Source: Deltaproteobacteria bacterium (GTDB taxonomy: Bacteria; Myxococcota_A; UBA9042; DTJE01). From it: DNA of 16,054 nucleotides. This document shows positions 6,410 through 12,658 of the stretch, in pieces. The first letter of the stretch is position 1, and every line of letters starts with the position of its first letter. The DNA lies in contig JADHTP010000037.1 in assembly GCA_016784945.1 (NCBI GenBank), forward strand, positions 1 through 16,054. Reading direction: 5' to 3'. The position numbers and the translations under genes are program-made. The notes under the pieces are model-generated. The model was not told the origin of the DNA. It searched no databases and saw only the letters and a program-made list of their open reading frames with translations.

Positions 6410-7564
6410 ATGAGTGAACAGCAGTCGAAACGGATCCTGGTGGTTGACGCCGACGACAAGAGCCGCGCCATCCTTGTGGCCAGCCTGAAACCCCTGGGCC
6501 ACCACGTCACCACAGCGGTGGACGGTCAGGATGCACTGCAGAAGATCGTGGCCGAACCGCCGGACATGATCATCCTGGACGTCATGATGCCCCGCCTGGA
6601 CGTCATGATGCCCCGCATGAACGGATACGAAGTGGTGGGACGCATGAAAGGGCACGACGAGAACCGTTTCATCCCCATCGTCATGGTGTCCGGCCTCAAG
6701 GACGAGAAAGCGCGGGTTGCGGCTTTCGACGCCGGTGTCGACGACTTCCTCATCAAACCCGTGGGCCGGACGGAGTTGAAGGCCCGGGTGGGTTCGCTCC
6801 TCAAGGTGAAGGCCTACCACGACCACGTGCGAAGCCGGCACAAAAAACTGGAAGCCGAGGTGGAGGCCCGCACGATCCAGTTGCAGCGGGCCCGCGAAAA
6901 GATCAACCTGGCGGCGCGGGAGACCATCCTGAAGCTGTCCCGCGCGGCGGAATACAAGGACGAGGAAACCGGCGCCCACATCCTGCGCATGAGCCACTAC
7001 GCTGCGGCCATCACCCGAACCCTGGGCCTGGGCGACGAGTTGGCGGAAACCATCCTGCACGTATCGCCCATGCACGACATCGGCAAGATTGGCACGCCCG
7101 ACAGCATCCTGTTCAAACCGGGACCCCTGGATACGGACGAGCGCGAAGTCATGCAGCAGCACACCGTTGTGGGCGGTATGATCCTGGAGGGCTCGGACTC
7201 GGACTGCATCCAGATGGCCGAGCAGATCGCCCGGTGTCACCACGAAAAGTGGGACGGAACAGGCTATCCCAGGGGCCTGAAAGGTCAGGAGATCCCCCTG
7301 GAATCGCGGATCGCCGCCCTGGCCGACTTCTTCGATGCGGTCACCTCCAGCCGACCCTACCGGAAACAGCCGTTCACCCCGGCAAAGGCCAGCAGCATGA
7401 TTCTCGAAGGCCGGGGTACGCACTTCGATCCCGAGGTGGTGGACGCCTTCTTGAAAAGCGAAGAGGTGATCCTGTCCATTCGATGCCGGTACCAGGATCG
7501 CAAGGACAGCCGCTTCAACAAGCGGGCCTCGGAAGACTCCAGCATGACCGTGCTCGGCCAGTGA
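6410..7564 (+). CDS. Response regulator with HD-GYP domain (predicted c-di-GMP phosphodiesterase)
   Basis: The N-terminal receiver (about 8-130) has the acidic patch near D13-D16, a phospho-acceptor in LDVMMP (D57), VSG with S94, and IKP with K116. A helical linker (135-175) leads to an HD-GYP domain with all hallmark motifs: MHDIGKIG (H222, D223), CHHE (277-279) and DGTGYP (282-287). HD-GYP proteins hydrolyse cyclic di-GMP at a metal centre, and the RpfG-like receiver/HD-GYP layout couples this to a sensor kinase. No kinase gene is adjacent. The receiver carries a 7-residue tandem duplication (LDVMMPR) that creates a second candidate Asp at 64 and lengthens the beta3-alpha3 loop, so phosphorylation may be altered. 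GGAGG precedes the ATG. The gene ends 6 nt from the convergent SGNH hydrolase gene. Confidence 0.93.
   Translation: MSEQQSKRILVVDADDKSRAILVASLKPLGHHVTTAVDGQDALQKIVAEPPDMIILDVMMPRLDVMMPRMNGYEVVGRMKGHDENRFIPIVMVSGLKDEKARVAAFDAGVDDFLIKPVGRTELKARVGSLLKVKAYHDHVRSRHKKLEAEVEARTIQLQRAREKINLAARETILKLSRAAEYKDEETGAHILRMSHYAAAITRTLGLGDELAETILHVSPMHDIGKIGTPDSILFKPGPLDTDEREVMQQHTVVGGMILEGSDSDCIQMAEQIARCHHEKWDGTGYPRGLKGQEIPLESRIAALADFFDAVTSSRPYRKQPFTPAKASSMILEGRGTHFDPEVVDAFLKSEEVILSIRCRYQDRKDSRFNKRASEDSSMTVLGQ
6575..6616 (+). repeat. Perfect 21-bp tandem duplication at the phospho-acceptor site
   Basis: The codons for LDVMMPR (6575-6595) are repeated exactly at 6596-6616, without a single mismatch, and keep the frame. 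A normal receiver would read straight from LDVMMPR into MNGYEVV. The perfect identity implies a recent event or an assembly error. Confidence 0.95.
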
Positions 7565-7570
7565 CCCGGA

Positions 7571-8977
7571 CTATTCCACCACCACGGCCTTGAACATCTC
7601 GTACATGGCATTGTGCCCCGCCACGCTGGGGTGGATGCAGGTGATGTCGAACCACAATTCGGAATCAGGCCCGAGGTAGCACTGGTTTTCCGGGTCCGCC
7701 TTGGGGCCGGTCGCGAGGTATCCGTGGCCGCAGAAGGACTCCAGGGTCCAGATCATGTCCACCTGGTAGTCCACGGCGATGCGCATGTACTGCTCCATCA
7801 TCCAGATGACGATCTCGGCCTGGACCTCTGGCTTTTTCCACGGGTTCATGCCGGCGAGGCCCGCCATGTCGATGCCCAGCTCCGACAGGTCGATCTCGCC
7901 GATGCCGGGGATGTTCAGCTTGTACTGGGGCGTGCAGGTGTCCGTCTGGCCCGTGGAGTCGGTGAACTCGTAGCCGTTGTTGTAGATGACGTAGGCGCCG
8001 CCCGGGAAGTTGGCGGGGTCCTTTATGTACTGGATGGCCTCCTCCAGATAGTCCACCGTGCTGTAGGCGTGGTCCCATTCCTTGGGGTAGCCGGCGGCCA
8101 CTTCCTCCGGGCTTGCCGTTCCGCCCTCTTCGGTGATCTTGGCGATGTCGTTCCCCCCCATGGTGAAGATGAACAGGGTGGGTTCGGGGCTGCCGCCCTC
8201 CGGGAAGCACTCGCCGATCTGGCCGCCGCCCTGCAGCAGGTCGTCGGTGCGGGCCCCCCACTTGGAGCAGTTCTTGAAGTCCCCCGCCTCCATCCGGCCG
8301 CCCTTGCCGCTGAAATAGTCATAGGTCTTCCACAGGTTCCAGCCGCCGAAGGCGCCGCCCTGTGACAGGTTGAAGTGGTCCGTCAGCCATTCCGCCAGCA
8401 GGTTCCGGTAGAAATGCTGGTTGTCGATGGACAGGAGGTGTTCCACGTTGGGTGTGCCCACGGTCACCGAGTCCCCCAGGAATACCACCTTCTTCACGTT
8501 GTCGATGTCCTGGTGGTTGGTGCCGTGGCAGTGGTCGGCGATGACCGGCCCCAGGTAGTCGTACTCGGGTCCGATGGCCTCGGGGTCGTCGAACAGGGGA
8601 AAGCAGATCTGCAACAGGGCCGGAGGGGGCGTTTCGGGTTCCGTGGAGACGTCCGTTGCCTCGGGCGCCACATCGGTCGCTTCCACGGTATCTTCCAGGT
8701 CAACACCCTCGTCCATGGGCAGCAGGTCCTCGCCGGTGATCGCCGTCCCGTCGTCCGGGAAGATGTCGGCCACATCCACGAAGGGTTCGGGTACGTCAAG
8801 GTCGGACGGGATTTCGGCCACGTCGACGGCATCCACCGCGTCGGGCAAGGCCGGTCCTTCGTCGGGTCCGGGGGGGGGGGCGCCCGAATAGCAGCCAGGC
8901 ATTCCCAGGGTCATGGCGAGCACGACGATAAGGGCATGACGATACAGGGGATCGGCTCGGTGTTTGTATAGCCTCAT
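7571..8977 (-). CDS. Exported SGNH/GDSL-hydrolase lipoprotein (468 aa)
   Basis: ATG 8977 is preceded by GGGAGG at 6 nt; the longer open frame to 9235 crosses the divergent gene's promoter region. A signal peptide ends at LGMPGC (Cys29). Residues 33-120 form an Ala/Pro/Asp/Val-rich linker. The hydrolase domain follows, with block I FLGDSVTVG (Ser170 the likely nucleophile), a Gly-rich block II near 205-212, block III MGGNDIA (Asn276), and block V DITCIHPSVAGH (Asp444, His449). SGNH enzymes hydrolyse esters of lipids, acylated sugars or polysaccharides; the substrate here is unknown. The Asp and His of block V are separated by four residues rather than the usual two, so which Asp completes the triad should be checked. 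A run of 11 C in codons 33-36 could switch the frame. The product is probably anchored in the outer membrane or periplasm. Confidence 0.85.
   Translation of the reverse strand: MRLYKHRADPLYRHALIVVLAMTLGMPGCYSGAPPPGPDEGPALPDAVDAVDVAEIPSDLDVPEPFVDVADIFPDDGTAITGEDLLPMDEGVDLEDTVEATDVAPEATDVSTEPETPPPALLQICFPLFDDPEAIGPEYDYLGPVIADHCHGTNHQDIDNVKKVVFLGDSVTVGTPNVEHLLSIDNQHFYRNLLAEWLTDHFNLSQGGAFGGWNLWKTYDYFSGKGGRMEAGDFKNCSKWGARTDDLLQGGGQIGECFPEGGSPEPTLFIFTMGGNDIAKITEEGGTASPEEVAAGYPKEWDHAYSTVDYLEEAIQYIKDPANFPGGAYVIYNNGYEFTDSTGQTDTCTPQYKLNIPGIGEIDLSELGIDMAGLAGMNPWKKPEVQAEIVIWMMEQYMRIAVDYQVDMIWTLESFCGHGYLATGPKADPENQCYLGPDSELWFDITCIHPSVAGHNAMYEMFKAVVVE
8870..8880 (-). repeat. Poly-C (11) tract in the 5' part of the SGNH lipoprotein gene
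   Basis: Eleven consecutive G on the + strand give 11 C in the coding strand, at codons for Ala-Pro-Pro-Pro just behind the lipid-anchor Cys29. Slippage by one unit would truncate the protein before its catalytic domain. Homopolymers of this length are also a common place for sequencing errors. Confidence 0.9.
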
Positions 8978-8998
8978 AAGTGCCCTCCCGTCGCAGAG

Positions 8999-9028
8999 AG
9001 AATGCCAAACTGAGCACGGCCTTGTCAA
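8999..9028 (-). promoter_or_regulatory. Predicted promoter of the SGNH hydrolase gene
   Basis: On the minus strand a perfect TTGACA (9028-9023) is followed after 18 nt by CATTCT (9004-8999), a weak -10. Transcription would start near 8992, about 15 nt before ATG 8977, just leaving room for the GGGAGG. The -35 is strong; the -10 is not. Confidence 0.4.
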
Positions 9029-9110
9029 AGACAGGGTATTCCGAAGCGGGTGGCCCTCATGGTATGGCATTTCACCAGACAAATGGCTTGGAGCATAGGG
9101 AGGAACCAAA

Positions 9111-9511
9111 ATGATGCGTATCAGGAATCTGGGCCTCGTGGTCAGCCTTGCGGCAGCCGTGGCTTTCATGGCCTGTGGCAACGATGGCGGCAGTGAGACC
9201 GACACCATGCAGCCCACGGACAACACGATGTCCAACGACCCCGGTCAGCCCAACGATCTCGGTTCCACGGGCAACAAGCACCAGGCCTGGGGCGTGGAAT
9301 GGGACGACACCTGACCCTCGACTTCAACATCGATGTGGGTCAGAAAGTGGACGTGTCCGCCAAGCAGCACACATCTTTCGACGGGGGAGCGCCCATGTCC
9401 GAGGACATGACCTACGAGGCCACCCTGGAGAAGGTGGACGGTCCCTTTGGACCCGTCGAGATCCAGGACACGAGCCAGCGGAAGTTCTCAATTGTCCACA
9501 ATCCCTGGTGA
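9111..9511 (+). pseudogene. Small lipoprotein gene, probably frameshifted near 9305-9314
   Basis: ATG 9111 follows AGGGAGGAACC at good spacing. A signal peptide ends at VAFMAC (Cys22), then GNDGGSETDT and a Gly/Asn/Asp-rich spacer. The frame stops at TGA 9312-9314 after 67 aa (ending GVEWDDT). The overlapping frame from 9299 carries on with LTLDFNIDVGQKVDVSAKQH and ends at TGA 9509-9511 with ordinary beta-strand-like composition and similar codon use. A single missing C in ACC-TG (giving ACC-CTG-ACC) would join them as WDDT-LTLDF, a lipoprotein of about 133 aa. This may be a real frameshift, a programmed event, or a sequencing error. No known domain is recognised. It is divergent from the SGNH gene and convergent (14 nt gap) with the 350-aa lipoprotein gene. 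Confidence 0.6.
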
Positions 9512-9525
9512 AGACGGGACGTCTC

Positions 9526-10578
9526 TCACAGCAGGTTCAGGGGTATGCGAACCAGGTGGAACACCTCGAACTCCACGCAGCCCAGGGACAGGTCCACCTT
9601 GTCCATGGTCCGGCGATACATGTTGGCCACGGGAATGCCCACCATCCAGGAACCCACCACCTGGGACATGAGGTCGGCGGACACGGTCAGGGTGCCGGTG
9701 TCCGGCACTTCGCAGTTGAGGTTGACCGGCGTGATGGCGTGCTGCGTCATGTCGATCTCGATGAACACCATCCCGGGCCCGTCGGTCGGCGTCCAGGTGA
9801 AGACCATGGGCTGGTCTGCGGCCATGTCCAGTTCCGTGTACGGCACTTCCAGCCTTGAAACGCCGGCGCCCTGGAGGGCGAAACCCTCCAGGTCCTTCCC
9901 CGGGGCAACCAGTTCGATCCGGGCCCCTGCGTCGTAAACGTCCCCCTCGAAATCCCACTTGCTGTACCCGAATTGTGCGTCGGGCTGGATCTCCACCGGC
10001 CCGCTCAGTCCCGTGAAGCCGATGGTGCCCACGTCCACACGATCGGGTTCGGTGACGCAAACCAGGTCCTTGTTGCAGAACTTGTCCGTGGGGCATTCGG
10101 GGTCGCAGAAGAACTCCGTGGGCCTCACGATGACGCATCCCCCTTCCTTGTCCCCTTCCTTGTAGTCCTTCTTCGCTTCCGGGGCGTCGGATACGTGGCC
10201 CTGGATCCAGGAACCGCTTTTTCCGTCGTCGATGAGGATCCGGAACTCACCGATCTTTTCGAACTGCGGGCAGGCCAGACCGTACTTCTGTGACCAGTCG
10301 CCGCCGTCCACCTCCATGGTGTCTTCCACCACGTCCGTCCCGCCCGGGTCGAAGGTGTCCGTCGCGGTGGTGTCCTCCCCCTTTCCGGGGTCGGTGATGT
10401 CCAGGGGCTTGGGACCGGGATCAACCGGCTTGAACAGGTCCGTTCCACCGTCGATCACGTCCGGGGTGGAGAGATCCGTCCCACCGGGATTGTCCGTTCC
10501 GGTGTCCTCTCCGTCCGATCCGCAGGAGGCCAATCCGAACACGCACAACACACCAAAGACCAATGGCATCCTGATCAT
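9526..10578 (-). CDS. Lipoprotein of unknown function (350 aa), last gene of the exported-protein operon
   Basis: ATG 10578 overlaps the stop of the upstream dikinase gene as ATGA, and AAGGGGA lies just before it; this supports translational coupling and rules out the longer frame to 11091, which is antisense-like noise inside the neighbour. The signal peptide ends in a canonical lipobox LASC (Cys19). An Asp/Gly/Thr/Pro-rich linker spans 20-95. A small Cys cluster occurs at 148-174 (FFCDPECPTDKFC). The rest looks all-beta: FTWTPTDGPGMVFIEIDM (260-277) and CEVPDTGTLTVSADL (289-303), a pattern I associate with uncharacterised Myxococcota lipoproteins. No catalytic motif is visible. Co-expression with the dikinase-like lipoprotein suggests joint action in the envelope, but this is inference. 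Confidence 0.85.
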   Translation of the reverse strand: MIRMPLVFGVLCVFGLASCGSDGEDTGTDNPGGTDLSTPDVIDGGTDLFKPVDPGPKPLDITDPGKGEDTTATDTFDPGGTDVVEDTMEVDGGDWSQKYGLACPQFEKIGEFRILIDDGKSGSWIQGHVSDAPEAKKDYKEGDKEGGCVIVRPTEFFCDPECPTDKFCNKDLVCVTEPDRVDVGTIGFTGLSGPVEIQPDAQFGYSKWDFEGDVYDAGARIELVAPGKDLEGFALQGAGVSRLEVPYTELDMAADQPMVFTWTPTDGPGMVFIEIDMTQHAITPVNLNCEVPDTGTLTVSADLMSQVVGSWMVGIPVANMYRRTMDKVDLSLGCVEFEVFHLVRIPLNLL

Positions 10579-12644
10579 TCTGTTTCCCCTTCGTCCACAC
10601 CCACCGCCCACCCGGGGTGGGGGCGGGCCTGCTTGATCCAGAGCCGGGACTCTTCCTCGCCCGGATCGGTGTTGAACTTGAACTCCACGTCCATGGCATA
10701 GAACCCGTCGGGCTTCTGGTAATGCTTCCCGAAGGTGTTGTGGATGGCGTACAGGGCCTGGCCCAGGCGGTAGGTCTGGTCCCGGGTCAACACGTCTTCC
10801 CCCTCCTTCACCAGGTTGGAGTGGGCCAGGAAGGTCGACGTCTGTCCCGGGTGCAGGAAGTAGTACAGGAACTGGTCCGCGGTGATGCCCGGCGGCGGCT
10901 TGACCACGGAGATGCCGCCCAGCTGCACGTTGATGTACTGGGCATAGTTCAGGGGGTCGAACAGGTTGTTGGTCAGGGCCACGCCGTTGGCGTCCTCCGC
11001 GGGGAACGACCGGTGTACCAGCAGGGCCATGGATATCCCGCGATGGTCGATGCTTCGATAGGCCCTCTCTTCGAAGGCCCGCAGGTTCCACAGGCTGGCC
11101 CAGACCCCCCGGATGGCGTCCTCGACTGGCTTCGACGGGTCGCCGGGGTCACCGGTCTTGGAGGTGTACAGGCCCGCGCCGGTGAACCCGTCCAGATCCT
11201 CGGCGTTTGTGCTGGAACGGAACCGCATGCGAATCCCCGGGAAGTCCGCCTCGAGTCTGGCCAGGACCATGGCCAGGAAATCATCGTCCACCTTGGCCTT
11301 GGCCATGGCGTCCTGCAGTTTCCCCAGGGCCTCCTCTCTTACCGCGATATCCCCGTTGAATGCCTCGTCCGCCAGCAGTTCGTCCAACTGCTTGTCAAAA
11401 CCGTTCTGCTCTTCGAACTGCTTGTAATAGAACACCGGGATGGCAAAGGCCTTTGCAACGGGGACCAGGTCGCCGATGTTCGAAATGACCCCGTAATGGG
11501 ACGCCTTGCCGCCGAAGGCCGGGATGTCGTCCAGGCCCAGTTGTTTCGTGTCGCGCAGGTCCTTCACCGACAGGTCCAGTTGGGGAATGGTGACGGCCGG
11601 CGGTTTGTGGGCCTCCCACCAGGCGTCGGCTTCCGCCTTGGCCACTTCGGTCACGGTGTAGTCGAAAGCGTCCACCTTCAGGCGGACCCATCTGTTTTCC
11701 AGTGCCCGCAACGCCGGTTCGTCCATGGCGCCGAAGAGGGTCATGTTGGGGGTGCCGCGGTTCTGGGACAGCACGTTGATGTGGGACAGGGGCGTCTGCA
11801 GGGCGTCGGTGATGATCCCGGCCACCACGGAGATGTCGCCCGGGACCCGGTCCAGGACCGCGATGTCCCGCGCCGTGACGAACGCCTCTTTCTTTTCCAG
11901 CGCGTCCACGTCGAAAAAGTGCAGTTGGCCCACCGCCGTGCCGAGGTTCAGGGGCAGGAAATCGATGCCCTCGAACAGTTCTTCCGTGGTGGCCACCTTT
12001 ACGTGGTCCGGCAGATGGGCGACCACCTTGTGCACCAGCTCCGAGGTGGGGTGGAAGTACAGGTCGTCGGCGATGAAGGTGGCCTGTCTCAACTGGTCGT
12101 AGGCGGCGGTTACCATTTCGGGCGACGCCGTGTCCCAGGGTTCGATCTCGTAGGCCCAGACCCCGGGGGCGCCGTAGTGGGTGAGCATGCCCAGGAGGAA
12201 GCGACGGTACTTGCTGGAATACTCGGTGGCGGCGAAGGTAGCGGTGTCCCCCACGGGCGGCTTGCCGTTGCCGGAAAGGTATGCCGTGCAGAAATCGAAA
12301 TGGAGGGGATATTTCAGGGAATTCTGGAAATACAGGGCATCGTCGAAGAGGTCGACGACGGTCTTGAGCGAGCGTGTGCCCGAAAAGCCGCCGGCCGCGG
12401 CCTTGGACGCCAGGGCGCCGAAATCCGTGGGACAGCCGAGGGTCTGCGTGTAGTCCGGTGGATCGTCCCCGGCGCCCAGAATGCACACCCAGCCCGGTGA
12501 CCAGACATCGGGTGCCGTACCGTTGTCGGCTTCGGGGCCCTTGGAATCCATGGTGGCGTCAGCCCCACCACCATCCGAGCCGGAGCAACCCACGAGAAGC
12601 ACCATTACGGCCACCAGCCCTAAAGTGCAGGTCCGTTTATGCAT
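10575..12644 (-). CDS. Lipoprotein with phosphohistidine and PPDK/PEP-synthase-type ATP-grasp domains (689 aa)
   Basis: ATG 12644 follows AGGAGG (9 nt), 14 nt after the upstream gene's stop. The signal peptide ends in a canonical lipobox LVGC (Cys20), then SGSDGGGAD. Residues about 50-260 are unassigned. At 284-301, TPLSHINVLSQNRGTPNM resembles the phosphohistidine swivelling domain of PEP-utilising dikinases, with His288 the candidate phospho-acceptor. The C-terminal part matches the PPDK N-terminal ATP/pyruvate-binding fold: IPAFGGKASHYG (374-385), FPGIRMRFRSSTNAEDL (468-484) and ESRLWIKQARP (665-675). The order, His domain before ATP-grasp, is that of glucan water dikinases rather than PEP synthase. 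Those enzymes use ATP in the cytosol or plastid, whereas this protein should be exported, where ATP is scarce. It may be a degenerate, binding-only or unusual enzyme. Confidence 0.88.
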   Translation of the reverse strand: MHKRTCTLGLVAVMVLLVGCSGSDGGGADATMDSKGPEADNGTAPDVWSPGWVCILGAGDDPPDYTQTLGCPTDFGALASKAAAGGFSGTRSLKTVVDLFDDALYFQNSLKYPLHFDFCTAYLSGNGKPPVGDTATFAATEYSSKYRRFLLGMLTHYGAPGVWAYEIEPWDTASPEMVTAAYDQLRQATFIADDLYFHPTSELVHKVVAHLPDHVKVATTEELFEGIDFLPLNLGTAVGQLHFFDVDALEKKEAFVTARDIAVLDRVPGDISVVAGIITDALQTPLSHINVLSQNRGTPNMTLFGAMDEPALRALENRWVRLKVDAFDYTVTEVAKAEADAWWEAHKPPAVTIPQLDLSVKDLRDTKQLGLDDIPAFGGKASHYGVISNIGDLVPVAKAFAIPVFYYKQFEEQNGFDKQLDELLADEAFNGDIAVREEALGKLQDAMAKAKVDDDFLAMVLARLEADFPGIRMRFRSSTNAEDLDGFTGAGLYTSKTGDPGDPSKPVEDAIRGVWASLWNLRAFEERAYRSIDHRGISMALLVHRSFPAEDANGVALTNNLFDPLNYAQYINVQLGGISVVKPPPGITADQFLYYFLHPGQTSTFLAHSNLVKEGEDVLTRDQTYRLGQALYAIHNTFGKHYQKPDGFYAMDVEFKFNTDPGEEESRLWIKQARPHPGWAVGVDEGETE

Positions 12645-12658
12645 GGGTCCGGACCTCC

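Noticed and set aside
6377..7423. 348-codon minus-strand ORF opposite the response regulator
   Set aside because: Its translation is rich in His, Gly and Val and matches nothing; the plus strand encodes complete receiver and HD-GYP motifs.
9526..11091. 521-aa version of the 350-aa lipoprotein starting at 11091
   Set aside because: The extra N-terminus lies entirely within the dikinase gene in another frame. ATG 10578 has a lipoprotein signal and an ATGA overlap with the upstream stop.
10617..12500. Long plus-strand ORF of 627 codons antisense to the dikinase gene
   Set aside because: It is the mirror frame of a GC-rich coding sequence. It has no recognisable domain, and the minus-strand protein has clear signal peptide and enzyme motifs.
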